From Nocardioides jejuensis (GTDB taxonomy: Bacteria > Actinomycetota > Actinomycetes > Propionibacteriales > Nocardioidaceae): DNA of 64,000 nt. Within the stretch, counting starts at the first letter, position 1. Each line of letters opens with the position of its first letter. A model generated the notes under the pieces. The model was not told the DNA's origin and made no database searches. It was given only the letters and a program-made list of their open reading frames with translations. Where the stretch lies: assembly GCF_004337475.1 (NCBI RefSeq), contig NZ_SJZJ01000002.1:172139-236138 (forward strand). The letters are read 5' to 3'. Shown here piece by piece: positions 28,216 through 37,306 of this stretch. A program made the position numbers and the translations under genes.

Positions 28216-28647
28216 GTGGCTCCCGCTCCCCTCGACTCCGACACCGTGGCCGCGCTGCGTCTGCTGGTCTTCGGCCTGCGGCGCGGCACCCGCGCGCGGA
28301 CCTTTGCTCCGCGCATCCACGTCGGCGTGCCGGGCGGTGAGGTGTTCGTCGCGCCCGCGGCCGACCCCGACCATGCGCTGCGCACCGACCTGGTGCTGAC
28401 CCTGCTCGCCATGCACCACGCCGACGCGCGGCCGGGCGTCTGGCTGACCCGCACGGGTCTGCCGGACGAGCACGACCTCGATCTCGCGTGGCTGGCCGCG
28501 GCACGGGCCGGCTTCGCTGAGTCGGATGCCCAGCTGCCGTGGTTCGTGGTGGTGACCAAGCAGGGATGGTGCCGGCCCGTCACCGGCGAAGGGCGGCGCT
28601 GGCAACGGCTACGCCTGCGGGGCGCCAGCCGACCCGCGGATGGCTGA
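28216..28647 (+). CDS. Hypothetical protein
   Basis: A 143-residue soluble protein beginning at GTG 28216. No ribosome site is convincing, so the start is uncertain and an upstream in-frame GTG is possible. It has Arg-rich and acidic segments and a WFVVVTKQGW stretch, but no recognised domain. The codon pattern is consistent with a real gene. Its last 39 bases overlap the convergent DUF4192 gene. Divergent from the PAP2 operon. Confidence 0.5.
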   Translation: MAPAPLDSDTVAALRLLVFGLRRGTRARTFAPRIHVGVPGGEVFVAPAADPDHALRTDLVLTLLAMHHADARPGVWLTRTGLPDEHDLDLAWLAAARAGFAESDAQLPWFVVVTKQGWCRPVTGEGRRWQRLRLRGASRPADG

Positions 28648-29574
28648 CCACGCCGTGGGCGGCACCGCGGCCTGGAGCAGGTCCGCGACGAGGACCGCGA
28701 GCGAGCAGTCCGGGTCGGAGACCCGTGCCCGGTCGACCGCACACCACGCAAGCGCTCCGTGGCCGGCGAGCCAGGCCGCGAAGGCCAGCACCGCAGCAAC
28801 ACCAGCGACCAGCTCGTCGGGCGTGCGCACGACCACCGACCGCCAGAGCTCGACGTGCTCCTCGACCGTCTCGCGGACCAGTCCGCACCACGCAGCGTCA
28901 CGGACGCCGGGCACGAGACAGGCGCGCGCGAGGCGGGCCACGTCGGCGTCGGTCAGGCCGGATCCGCCAGCCAGGCCGCGCGCCACCAGGGCGCGCACCT
29001 CCCGCTGGCCGGGAGCCCGTGCCGAGTCCGACTCCGAGGCCGCGAGCACCCGGGCTGCCGCGTCGGGATCTGCCGCGACGGAGGAGACGAGCTCCTCGCG
29101 TGACCCCAGCGTCACCCGCCCCTCGAGCACGGACCGGGCGGTCAGCGTGTGGGTGGTGACGTCATACGCGTGCGGCTCCGCGGCCTCGGGATCCGCATCA
29201 CGCTCGACGTGGCACCACGACGTGCCGTCGCTCCGCAGCGGCGCGATCACGGCGAATCCGTGCTCGTCGAAGACGTCGCTTGCGTGCAGGGCCGTCGTCG
29301 CGGCCCGTCGGGCATCCCGCGAGTACGCGATGAAGAGCACCTTCTCCGGGCGCTGCCGCAGCGCCGGAGCCAGCAGTGTGTCGACCACGGGGCCGATGTC
29401 CGCCTCGCACTCTGGGAGGTCGACGCGCGCATGGAAGGCCCGCCGCCCACCGAAGGTGAGCATCACCAGCGACTCCTCCGGATGGAAGCCGAGCACCGCA
29501 GGCACGACGGCCAGCAGGTCCTCGGGTGTGCGGGCCGTGAAGACGGCCCCGGCCTTGGTGATCTCGGTGGTCAT
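28609..29574 (-). CDS. DUF4192 family protein
   Basis: A 321-residue protein. The start TPEDLLAVVPAVLGFHPEESLVML (about residues 16-39, conserved core GFHPEESLV) is the hallmark of DUF4192, an actinobacterial family of unknown function. The ATG at 29574 precedes this core; the longer reading to 29730 is not conserved-looking. It is divergent from dinB, with a 129-base shared promoter region. Confidence 0.85.
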   Translation of the reverse strand: MTTEITKAGAVFTARTPEDLLAVVPAVLGFHPEESLVMLTFGGRRAFHARVDLPECEADIGPVVDTLLAPALRQRPEKVLFIAYSRDARRAATTALHASDVFDEHGFAVIAPLRSDGTSWCHVERDADPEAAEPHAYDVTTHTLTARSVLEGRVTLGSREELVSSVAADPDAAARVLAASESDSARAPGQREVRALVARGLAGGSGLTDADVARLARACLVPGVRDAAWCGLVRETVEEHVELWRSVVVRTPDELVAGVAAVLAFAAWLAGHGALAWCAVDRARVSDPDCSLAVLVADLLQAAVPPTAWSAIRGSAGAPQA

Positions 29575-29703
29575 GCAGCGACGGTGCTCCGCCGACGCGC
29601 CCCCGCGGGTCTCGCCCGAGGAGCGCGGTGGAGGACTGGCACCTCCGCACGCCTGTGAGCAGAAAGAGGGCTCCGGTAGGTTCCGCCCCATGGGAGCGGC
29701 GAG

Positions 29704-30999
29704 ATGAGGCAGGACGCCTCGATCCTGCACCTCGACCTCGACGCCTTCTATGCCTCCGTCGAGCAGCGCGACAAGCCGTCGCTACGCGGCAAGCCGGTGA
29801 TCGTCGGCGGCACGGGCGGTCGCGGTGTGGTCGCCACCTGTTCCTACGAGGCCCGCGCCTTCGGCGTACGGTCCGCGATGTCGACGCGCGAGGCGCGGGC
29901 GCGGTGCCCGCACGCTGCCTTCCTCGGCGGCCGCTTCCCGGCGTACGGCGAGGCGTCGCGCGTCGTGATGGGCCTGCTCCGGGAGGTCTCGCCGCTGGTC
30001 GAGCCGCTGAGCCTGGACGAGGCGTTCGTCGACCTCGCGGCTGGCGGTCTGACCGACTTCAGCCTTGAGGCGCTGACGGAGTTCGCGGAGGACCTGCGGG
30101 CGCGCGTCTCCGAGGCGACGGGCGGCCTGACCGCCAGCGTCGGCATCGGCACGTCGAAGTTCATGGCCAAGGTGGCCAGTGACCTGCAGAAGCCCGACGG
30201 ACTCGTCATCGTGGAGCCCGGTCGCGAGCAGCAACTGCTCCGTCCGATGGCCGTGAAGGTCATCCCCGGCGTCGGCCCCGCGACGGCCGAGCGGCTCCGT
30301 CGCGCCGGCATCCACAGCGTCGCCGACCTCGAGCAGCGTTCAGAAGAAGAGCTCGTCCTCGAGCTCGGCCAGTCCCACGGATCCGGCCTGTGGCGCCTCG
30401 CTCGTGCGCTTGACGACCGGCCGGTCGTGGCCGAGCGCGAGGCGAAGTCGGTGAGCGTCGAGGGCACCTACGAGGACGACCTCACGGACCGTCGGCTGAT
30501 GGAGGCGCTCCTCACGCGCCAGGCGAGCAGCGTCGCCGGGCGCCTGACGAAGCACGGGCTGTCCGGCCGCACGATCAGCATCAAGGTGCGACTCCACGAC
30601 TTCACGACGCTGTCACGCTCGACGACGCTCCCCAGCCCGACCGACAGCGCAGCGGCGATCGCGCGCGTCGCCCGCGCCCTGCTCGCCGACCTCGACACGA
30701 GCGGCGGCGTACGCCTGCTGGGGGTGGGGGTCTCCGGCCTCGCGGACTGGGTCCAGGACGACCTCTTCGGCGCGGTGGCCGAAGCCGAGCCCGAGGAGGA
30801 GCTGCCCGAGGTCCCCTCCCGGATGCGTGCGCAGTGGTGGCCTGGTCAGGACGTCGAGCATGCCGAGATGGGCCGCGGCTGGGTCTGGGGAGCGGGACGC
30901 GGCGTCGTGACCGTCCGCTTCGAGACCGCGGAGACCGGGCCGGGCCCGGTGCGTTCCTACCCGGCCGACGACCCCGACCTCTCCCCCGTGGTCAGCTGA
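29704..30999 (+). CDS. dinB: DNA polymerase IV (DinB)
   Basis: A 431-residue Y-family translesion polymerase. The catalytic region has LHLDLDAFYASVEQ (about residues 8-21) and LSLDEAFVD (about 102-110), with both acidic metal sites. The helix-hairpin-helix and little-finger domains follow. QDDLF near residue 350 is a likely beta-clamp-binding motif, as it fits QxxLF. It is longer than the classical DinB by an 80-residue tail with two Trp, which occurs in some actinobacterial DinB proteins. The stop overlaps the convergent phosphoesterase gene by 8 bases. Confidence 0.94.
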   Translation: MRQDASILHLDLDAFYASVEQRDKPSLRGKPVIVGGTGGRGVVATCSYEARAFGVRSAMSTREARARCPHAAFLGGRFPAYGEASRVVMGLLREVSPLVEPLSLDEAFVDLAAGGLTDFSLEALTEFAEDLRARVSEATGGLTASVGIGTSKFMAKVASDLQKPDGLVIVEPGREQQLLRPMAVKVIPGVGPATAERLRRAGIHSVADLEQRSEEELVLELGQSHGSGLWRLARALDDRPVVAEREAKSVSVEGTYEDDLTDRRLMEALLTRQASSVAGRLTKHGLSGRTISIKVRLHDFTTLSRSTTLPSPTDSAAAIARVARALLADLDTSGGVRLLGVGVSGLADWVQDDLFGAVAEAEPEEELPEVPSRMRAQWWPGQDVEHAEMGRGWVWGAGRGVVTVRFETAETGPGPVRSYPADDPDLSPVVS

Positions 31000-31918
31000 C
31001 CTTCACACCGAACGCCGCACGCATGTCCGGCGCCGTCGACGCGTGGCGCAGCAGCGGCACGTGCAGGACCTGCTCGATGAACCGCGTCAGCGAGTAGTGG
31101 TTGAGGTGGGTCGTGACCACCTTCTTCTGCTGGTACTTCGACGCCACGACGGTCAGCACCCGGTTGCCCGACTTCTTGTCGTCCTCGTCGGCGGTGATGA
31201 CGACCGCGAGCCGCCCGGCGGCCCAGTCCTTGCCTGCCGTGAGGGTCGCGATCCGGTCGGAGATCCACGTGTCGGCCTGGGCGAGCGTGCCGTCGTGCGC
31301 GTCGTGGACGAGGTTCGGGATCAGGAACCCGACGTTCGGCAGGGTGCCGTTGGCGGCGTCCGTGGCGAGGCGCTTCACGCTCGTGTCGTACTTGGTGCAG
31401 CCGGTGCGGCTGTCGACGAAATAGGTCCACGGGTTGTGCCGGACGGCGTAGTCGCCGGCGTTGCTCAGGTAGCAGTTCGAGGGCATCGAGTCGGCGTACG
31501 TCCGCGCGGTCTTGCCGTTGCGGAGCGCCTGGCTGAACACGCTGCGTCCCTTCAGCCGATGCGCCGACGGTCCCTTGTCGTCGGTGATGCCGTACGTCGA
31601 CCCCGACGCGATCGCGATGTAGTTGGGCAGCGAGGGGTGCGTGATCGCGGTGTAGTCGGTCGCATAGGCGTACTTCGACGCGAAGGCGAACGTCTTCGGC
31701 ATGCCGGTCTTCATCTGCTCGAGCGAGTGGTTCTCGACCATGATCACCAGCACCTTGGTGACCTTCGGTGTCGTCGTCGCGGCCGGAGCGATCGTGCCGT
31801 CTGCGGACGGCGACTTGGCACCCCCGTGTCCGCGTACGACGCCGAGCAGCACCGCCGCGGCGAGCACGGTGGCGACGAGCGTGGTCAGGGCAACGGCGGT
31901 CCGGGCAGCACGATTCAC
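30992..31918 (-). CDS. Secreted alkaline-phosphatase-superfamily phosphoesterase
   Basis: A 308-residue protein starting at GTG 31918. An N-terminal membrane anchor or signal segment (about 8-30) is followed by a phosphoesterase domain of the acid phosphatase/phospholipase C group. It begins VLVIMVENHSLEQM (about 55-68) with the conserved Glu-Asn metal site. A Thr-His-Pro-Ser-like segment THPSLPNYIAIASG follows near 95, and a late acidic metal motif is ITADEDDKK. Cys residues in the middle may form a disulfide. It likely removes phosphate from organic esters outside the cell. Single-gene unit converging with dinB. Confidence 0.85.
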   Translation of the reverse strand: MNRAARTAVALTTLVATVLAAAVLLGVVRGHGGAKSPSADGTIAPAATTTPKVTKVLVIMVENHSLEQMKTGMPKTFAFASKYAYATDYTAITHPSLPNYIAIASGSTYGITDDKGPSAHRLKGRSVFSQALRNGKTARTYADSMPSNCYLSNAGDYAVRHNPWTYFVDSRTGCTKYDTSVKRLATDAANGTLPNVGFLIPNLVHDAHDGTLAQADTWISDRIATLTAGKDWAAGRLAVVITADEDDKKSGNRVLTVVASKYQQKKVVTTHLNHYSLTRFIEQVLHVPLLRHASTAPDMRAAFGVKVS

Positions 31919-32001
31919 CTCGTCATCACAACACAGGTGGTCGGCCACCACGGAACGTCGCGGTGACGCGACGGCAAACCCGGGCCAGGCCTGCGCATCA
32001 G

Positions 32002-32358
32002 TCAGGCGAAGGCAAGGGCGAGCGCCCCCACAGACAGACCGAGCATGCCGAGGCAGTTGACCCAGAACTCCTGCTTGAGGAAGTCGGCGCGCACGTGGGC
32101 GTAACAGGCGCAGAGGAAGTAGCCGATCACCGCGACGTTGGTGGTGAACGCCATGCCCGCGTAGTGCAATCCGAGCAGGAGGCCCGCAGCTGCAGCGCTC
32201 TTGATCACGATCAGGGTCCACCACCAGTCCTCGGGGAACTTCACTCCCCGCAGGCAGTTGCGGATAAAGAGCGGCGGTCGGACCGACAGGGCGGCGTCGC
32301 CGGCGAGAGCGAGTGCTAGCAGTGCGGTGGGCCACCACAGGTGCGGCGTGCTGGTCAT
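32002..32358 (-). CDS. DoxX-like membrane protein
   Basis: A 118-residue protein with four hydrophobic helices, and charged residues only in short loops. It matches the general DoxX/DoxX-like size and topology, with the long first loop PPLFIRNCLRGVKFPEDWWWTL. Function unknown. The start ATG overlaps the TetR stop (ATGA), so it is coexpressed with the regulator and probably under the same control. Confidence 0.65.
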   Translation of the reverse strand: MTSTPHLWWPTALLALALAGDAALSVRPPLFIRNCLRGVKFPEDWWWTLIVIKSAAAAGLLLGLHYAGMAFTTNVAVIGYFLCACYAHVRADFLKQEFWVNCLGMLGLSVGALALAFA

Positions 32359-32954
32359 GCGTGATCTCCGTTGCTGTCGATGGCGAACTGGACACTGGAT
32401 CGGAACTGCTGGACGGCGGCATCGTGGTCGAGGGCGCCGCTCGACGCCGCCATGAGGACGCCGAGGTAGAGGTAATAGAGGGCCCCCGCCCCGCGGGCCG
32501 CTCGCTCGGCATCGAGACCAGCCCGTTCGAGCGTCTGGGCGAGCTCGCCGACCAGGTGCAGGGCGAGCTCGGTGAAGACGGCGGAGTCATGCGTGCCGCG
32601 GACGAGCACCGACGCGTACTCGCGAGCCAGGCCGAGGTCGGTCGTGAAGTAGGAGACGAAGGGCTCCACCAGCGCGACGACCTCGTCGACGACGGATCCC
32701 CAGGTGCCTGCCGGTGCCGCGGCGCGCTCCTCGTGGATGGTGCGGATCCGGCCGTCGAAGATGTGGATCAGCAGTCTCGCCTTGTCGCCGACGGACATGA
32801 CTGTGCCGGCGCTGACCCCTGCAGCGGCGGCGATCGCCCGCACGGTGGTCGCCTCGTATCCCTGCTCACGGAAGAGTCGGTCGGCCGCGGCCAGCACCTG
32901 GGTCTCAGTCGACGCCCGCTGCTCCGCACGCGACTGAACGTGTTCACTGAACAT
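32355..32954 (-). CDS. TetR family transcriptional regulator
   Basis: A 199-residue regulator with a TetR-type N-terminal helix-turn-helix: VLAAADRLFREQGYEATTVRAIAAAAGVSAGTVMS (about 17-51, core AGVSAGTV). The C-terminal part is helical ligand-binding sequence. The ATG at 32954 lies inside a strong palindrome, so the protein probably represses its own gene. It follows the pxpC stop by 23 bases and overlaps the DoxX-like gene. It may control pxpABC, but the palindromes lie downstream of pxpC, so their direct target is the regulator pair. Confidence 0.88.
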   Translation of the reverse strand: MFSEHVQSRAEQRASTETQVLAAADRLFREQGYEATTVRAIAAAAGVSAGTVMSVGDKARLLIHIFDGRIRTIHEERAAAPAGTWGSVVDEVVALVEPFVSYFTTDLGLAREYASVLVRGTHDSAVFTELALHLVGELAQTLERAGLDAERAARGAGALYYLYLGVLMAASSGALDHDAAVQQFRSSVQFAIDSNGDHA

Positions 32955-32960
32955 GTTCAG
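32935..32960. promoter_or_regulatory. Tandem palindromic operators over the TetR start
   Basis: Two copies of a 12-base palindrome, TGAACGTGTTCA (32935-32946) and TGAACATGTTCA (32948-32959), lie 13 bases apart. The second is the core of a perfect 14-base palindrome, CTGAACATGTTCAG (32947-32960), and covers the start codon. A third partial copy, TGTTC followed by AGAAC, lies just upstream. Two adjacent dimers would fit this spacing. Binding here would block translation start and transcription of the TetR-DoxX pair. Confidence 0.7.
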
Positions 32961-32977
32961 AACATAGCACGCGCTAC

Positions 32978-33829
32978 TCAGACGCGCGAGAACCGCACCG
33001 TCTCTCCCGGCCTCAGCTGGGCGCACATCCAGAGGTCGTCGGGATGGACGACGGCCGCCACCGGGTAGCCGCCGGTCACCGGATGGTCCGCGAGGAACAC
33101 CACCGGCTGGCCCGACGGCGGGACCTGGACGGCGCCGAGCACCATGCCTTCGCTCGCCAGCTCCCTCCCGTCGTACGCCGGGGCGCGGCGCAGCGCCGGA
33201 CCTTCCAGCCGCAGACCCACCCGGTTGGAAGCGGCACCGACCGACCACTTCGCCCCGACGAGCAGCGCGACCGGATCACCTGCGAACCAGTCCGCCCGCG
33301 GTCCGGGCAACAGGCGCAGTGCGGCTGGCGTCGGCGGACGCGGCGTGTCGAGAGGGTGCAACTCGCCCGCGGCCTCGCCGAGCGGGAGCGTCTGTCCCGG
33401 CGCGACGACCGGCGGCCCGACCCAGGCCAGCGTGTCCGTGGAGCGCGATCCGAGCACGGGATCGACAGCGAAGCCGCCGGCTGCTGCGGCGTACGTGCGC
33501 ACTCCCGAGGGCGGTGCACCGAGGCGCAGCACCGCGCCGGCCGGCACCCGCGCTGCTTCGCTGAAGGCAACGGCCTGGCCGTCGATCGACACCGTGCAGG
33601 GCGCTCCGGTGATGGCCACCCACACGGGCGAGTCGGCCCGCAGGGACAACGTCCCGAGTGTCACCTCGAGGACGGCTGCCGATGCGTCGTTGCCGACGAG
33701 CCGGTTGGCGAGCAGGGCGGCCGGTTCGTCGAGCCAGCCAGCGCGCGGGACTCCGAGGTGCGCGTAGCCCGGACGTCCGGCGTCCTGCACCGTCACCAGC
33801 CCGGCGACCTCCACCACGGTCAGCGTCAT
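32978..33829 (-). CDS. pxpC: 5-oxoprolinase subunit C (biotin-dependent carboxyltransferase family)
   Basis: A 283-residue protein. It shows the KipA/PxpC pattern: VTVQDAGRPGYAHLGVPRAG (about residues 12-31), the conserved GAKWSVGAASNRVGLRLEGP near 195, and the later PPSGQPVVFLADHPVTGGYPVA (about 240-261). With PxpA and PxpB it opens 5-oxoproline using ATP to give glutamate. Start overlaps the pxpB stop (ATGA). Confidence 0.9.
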   Translation of the reverse strand: MTLTVVEVAGLVTVQDAGRPGYAHLGVPRAGWLDEPAALLANRLVGNDASAAVLEVTLGTLSLRADSPVWVAITGAPCTVSIDGQAVAFSEAARVPAGAVLRLGAPPSGVRTYAAAAGGFAVDPVLGSRSTDTLAWVGPPVVAPGQTLPLGEAAGELHPLDTPRPPTPAALRLLPGPRADWFAGDPVALLVGAKWSVGAASNRVGLRLEGPALRRAPAYDGRELASEGMVLGAVQVPPSGQPVVFLADHPVTGGYPVAAVVHPDDLWMCAQLRPGETVRFSRV

Positions 33830-34440
33830 CGCTCACCCTCCAGCCGGTCCACGGCACGGAACCGCACCCGCGTGCCCGGGGCCAGCAGCGCGGGCGACTC
33901 CCGCGTCGGGTCCCAGAGCGCGACGTCGGTCCGCCCGATCAGCTGCCAGCCACCCGGCGACGCCGAGGGATAGACACCGGTCCAGGTGCCCGCCAGGCCG
34001 ACGGATCCCGGCTCCACCCGAGCGCGCGGTGAGGCGAGACGGGGCACGTCCCACGGCGAGCCCTGGAGATAGCCGAATCCAGGCGCGAAGCCGCAGAACG
34101 CCACCACGTGCTCGATCGCGGTGTGCTGCGCGACGAGCCCCGCGACCGACAGGTCCAGCCGTCCGGCAAGGCTGGGCAGGTCCGGTCCGTCGTAGACGAC
34201 CGGGATCTCCACGAGCCGACCGGTCACGGTGTCCGACTCCCCCGTCCAGTGGCCCACCACCGCGTGCACATCAGCCGCCGTGCAACCGTCGATGAGCACC
34301 GTCGACGCAGCGGGCACGATGTCGACGGCCGCGATCCGCTCCCGCAGCCACAGCGACAGGGCGAGCGCGCTGGCAGCGTCGGCCACCTCGACCAGTGCGG
34401 CCGCGGCCCCGAAAGGACGCACCGACAGCGCCGGGCTCAT
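33826..34440 (-). CDS. pxpB: 5-oxoprolinase subunit B
   Basis: A 204-residue protein of the PxpB/KipI group. It begins VRPFGAAAALVEV (about 7-19) and later carries FCGFAPGFGYL (about 115-125) and the conserved RARVEPGSVGLAGTWTGVYP (about 139-158). It acts with PxpA and PxpC to convert 5-oxoproline to glutamate. ATG 34440 overlaps the pxpA stop (ATGA). The longer reading to 34674 is a shadow of pxpA. Confidence 0.9.
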   Translation of the reverse strand: MSPALSVRPFGAAAALVEVADAASALALSLWLRERIAAVDIVPAASTVLIDGCTAADVHAVVGHWTGESDTVTGRLVEIPVVYDGPDLPSLAGRLDLSVAGLVAQHTAIEHVVAFCGFAPGFGYLQGSPWDVPRLASPRARVEPGSVGLAGTWTGVYPSASPGGWQLIGRTDVALWDPTRESPALLAPGTRVRFRAVDRLEGER

Positions 34441-35132
34441 CGGGTGAACGGCTCCAGGGTCCAGCCGGCGCCCTCGAGCGCGGCCCGGACCGCCACCGCA
34501 GCAGACACCGCAGAAGCCGAGTCGCCGTGGACGCAGACCGAGTCGACGTTCTGGGCGAGGCGCACCGCGTTGGCGGCGACGTCGGCCACCTCGTGCACGA
34601 GCGCCCCCGGCTGGTCGCGGGGCACGAGCCTGCCCTCCGCCGTGTAGCCCCGGTCGGGGAAGCCCTCGCGCCACACCTGACGGTTGCCGAGAGCAGCCAT
34701 CTCCAGCAGCACCCCGCCGGGCAGCCCGAGCACCGGCAGATCACCGGAACCGGCGAGCACGGCCGACGCCTGCTCGACGTCGTCGACGACCCGGTTGTAC
34801 AGCGCGCCGTGCGGCTTGACGTAGGTCACCGCGACACCCGACGAGCGTGCGATCGACATCAGCAGACCGACCTGCTCCGCGACCTGTGCAGCCAGTACGT
34901 CCGCCGCGACGTCGGTGCGCAGCCGGCCGAAGTTCTCCCGGTCCAGGTACGACACCTGCGCGCCGATCGCGACACCCAGCTCCGCGGCCCGATCGCACAC
35001 GAAGCGCATCGTCTCCGGCGTACCCGCGTGGAAGCCGCAGGCGACGTTGGCGGAGGTGACGACCGCGAGCAGCGCGGCGTCGTCGGTGATCTCCTCGCCG
35101 AGGTCAGCATTGAGGTCGATCACGCGCGTCAT
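34437..35132 (-). CDS. pxpA: 5-oxoprolinase subunit A (LamB/YcsF family)
   Basis: A 231-residue protein with the family start IDLNADLGEE (about 5-14), then VTSANVACGFHAG (about 25-37) and YVKPHGALYN (about 103-112), which carry conserved metal/substrate-site residues. It is the first gene of pxpABC. Cytoplasmic 5-oxoproline arises by spontaneous cyclisation of glutamine, glutamate and glutathione-like compounds, so the operon has a salvage role. It is divergent from the oligopeptidase gene with a 32-base gap, which may hold a shared control region. Confidence 0.93.
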   Translation of the reverse strand: MTRVIDLNADLGEEITDDAALLAVVTSANVACGFHAGTPETMRFVCDRAAELGVAIGAQVSYLDRENFGRLRTDVAADVLAAQVAEQVGLLMSIARSSGVAVTYVKPHGALYNRVVDDVEQASAVLAGSGDLPVLGLPGGVLLEMAALGNRQVWREGFPDRGYTAEGRLVPRDQPGALVHEVADVAANAVRLAQNVDSVCVHGDSASAVSAAVAVRAALEGAGWTLEPFTR

Positions 35133-35164
35133 GGCGCCTATCTTGCCCCGATAGGCTCCCCGTC

Positions 35165-37306
35165 ATGCTCGAGCAGTCCCCCGCGCCTGTCGCGAAGAAG
35201 GTCCCTGTCACCACCACGCACCACGGCGACACCTTCGTCGACGACTACGAGTGGCTGCGCGCCAAGGAGGACCCCGAGGTCATCGCCCACCTCGAGGCCG
35301 AGAACGCGTACACGCAGGAGCGCACCGAGCATCTCGCGGACCTGCGCCAGCAGCTCTTCGATGAGATCAAGGCCCGCACCCGCGAGACCGACCTGTCGGT
35401 GCCGTACCGGATCCGCGGTCACTGGTACTACTCGCGCAGCTTCGCCGGCAAGGAGTACGGCGCGAGCTGCCGCGTGCCAGTCGCCGGCCCCGATGACTGG
35501 ACCCCGCCGCGTCCCGCCGAGGACTGCGCTCCGGACCAGCCGGCGCTCCCCGGCGAGCAGGTCCTGCTCGACCTCAACGAGCTGGCCGACGGTCACGACT
35601 TCTTCTCCCTGGGCGGCTCGTCGATCGCCCGCGACGAGCGGCTGCTCGCCTACGCGACCGACGTCGTCGGCGACGAGCGCTACACGATCCGCGTCAAGGA
35701 CCTCGCCACCGGTGAGCTGCTCGCCGACGAGATCACCGGTGTCATGGGTGGTGCCACCTGGGACGCGGACGGCACGGCGTTCTACTACGCCACGGTCGAC
35801 GAGTCGTGGCGCCCGGACAAGATCTGGCGCCACACGCTCGGCTCCGCCCAGGCGGACGACGAGGTCGTCTACACCGAGGACGACGCCCGCTTCTGGCTCG
35901 GCATCGGACGCTCGCGCAGCGACCGCTTCCTGATGATCGCGAGCGGCTCGAAGACCACCTCGGCGTACCGCGTGCTCGACACGCAGGACCGCGAGAAGGG
36001 GTGGCAGGAGTGGCCGCGCGTCGAGGGTGTCGAGTACTCCCTCGAGCACGCCGTCATCGGCGGCGAGGACCTTTTCCTCGTCATGCACAACGCCACCGAC
36101 CCCGACTTCGAGCTGGCCACCGCGCCGATCACGCCGACCGCCGTCGATGCGTGGAAGCCGCTCATCCCGCACACCGAGGGCCTCCGCCTCGAGGACGTCG
36201 ACGCGTTCGCCGGGCACCTCGTCGTCCACCAGCGCTCGGAGGGCCTGACGCGGCTGCGGATCCTGCCTCTCGACGACGCGGGCATCGCGGACGACTTCCT
36301 CGTGGAGTTCGACGACGAGGTCTACACGATCGGCTCGGGCAGCAACCCGGAGTTCGCCCAGCCCGTCGTCCGGCTCGGCTACACGACCATGGCCCGTCCC
36401 GGCTCGGTCTACTCCTTCGACGTCGCCACCCGCGCGCTCACCGTCCTCAAGGAGAGCGAGGTGCTCCCCGCCCCCGACGGCCGCCCGTTCGACCCCGCGG
36501 CGTACGACGAGCACCGGATCTGGGCGACCGCATCCGACGGCACGAAGGTACCGATCTCGCTCGTCGTGCCGGCCGGCGCACCGCGCGACGGCTCGGTGCC
36601 GGTGCTGCTCTACGGCTACGGCTCCTACGAGTCCTCCATCGACCCATATTTCTCGGTGGCGCGGCTGAGCCTGCTCGACCGCGGCGTGGGCTTCGCGATC
36701 GCACACGTGCGCGGCGGCGGCGAGATGGGTCGCCACTGGTACGAGGACGGCAAGTTCCTGGCCAAGCCCAACACCTTCAGCGACTTCGTCGCGTGCGCGC
36801 GGCACCTGATCGCCGAGGGCTGGGCCTCGCCCGACCACCTCGTCGCCGAGGGTGGCTCGGCCGGCGGCCTGCTGATGGGCGCGGTCACCAACCTGGCTCC
36901 GGAACTATGGGCCGGCGTGGTCGCGCAGGTGCCGTTCGTCGACGCCCTGACGACCATGCTCGACGCCTCGCTCCCGCTCACGGTGATGGAGTACGAGGAG
37001 TGGGGCAACCCGACCGACGACCCCGCGACGTACGCCTGCATGCGCGGCTACGCGCCGTATCACAACGTCACCGCCGTGGACTATCCGCCGATCCTCGCGG
37101 AGACCTCCCTCAACGACACCCGCGTGCTGTACGTCGAGCCCGCCAAGTGGATCGCGAAGCTCCGCGACACCGCCGTCGGGCGTCGCGACTTCCTGCTCAA
37201 GACCGAGATGGCGGCCGGCCACGGCGGTGTCTCCGGGCGCTACCAGGCGTGGAAGGACCGCGCGTTCACGCTCGCCTGGATCCTCGACCAGATGGGCCGC
37301 GCCTAG
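35165..37306 (+). CDS. Oligopeptidase B-like S9 serine peptidase
   Basis: A 713-residue prolyl-oligopeptidase-family enzyme. The N-terminal beta-propeller (about residues 70-400) caps a C-terminal alpha/beta-hydrolase domain. The triad is Ser565 in EGGSAGG, Asp651 in NDTRVLYVEP and His686 in GHGGVSGR. The EP after the Asp segment and the general pattern favour oligopeptidase B (cleaving after basic residues) over prolyl oligopeptidase. It is probably cytoplasmic because no signal peptide is visible. Single gene, divergent from pxpABC. Confidence 0.93.
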   Translation: MLEQSPAPVAKKVPVTTTHHGDTFVDDYEWLRAKEDPEVIAHLEAENAYTQERTEHLADLRQQLFDEIKARTRETDLSVPYRIRGHWYYSRSFAGKEYGASCRVPVAGPDDWTPPRPAEDCAPDQPALPGEQVLLDLNELADGHDFFSLGGSSIARDERLLAYATDVVGDERYTIRVKDLATGELLADEITGVMGGATWDADGTAFYYATVDESWRPDKIWRHTLGSAQADDEVVYTEDDARFWLGIGRSRSDRFLMIASGSKTTSAYRVLDTQDREKGWQEWPRVEGVEYSLEHAVIGGEDLFLVMHNATDPDFELATAPITPTAVDAWKPLIPHTEGLRLEDVDAFAGHLVVHQRSEGLTRLRILPLDDAGIADDFLVEFDDEVYTIGSGSNPEFAQPVVRLGYTTMARPGSVYSFDVATRALTVLKESEVLPAPDGRPFDPAAYDEHRIWATASDGTKVPISLVVPAGAPRDGSVPVLLYGYGSYESSIDPYFSVARLSLLDRGVGFAIAHVRGGGEMGRHWYEDGKFLAKPNTFSDFVACARHLIAEGWASPDHLVAEGGSAGGLLMGAVTNLAPELWAGVVAQVPFVDALTTMLDASLPLTVMEYEEWGNPTDDPATYACMRGYAPYHNVTAVDYPPILAETSLNDTRVLYVEPAKWIAKLRDTAVGRRDFLLKTEMAAGHGGVSGRYQAWKDRAFTLAWILDQMGRA

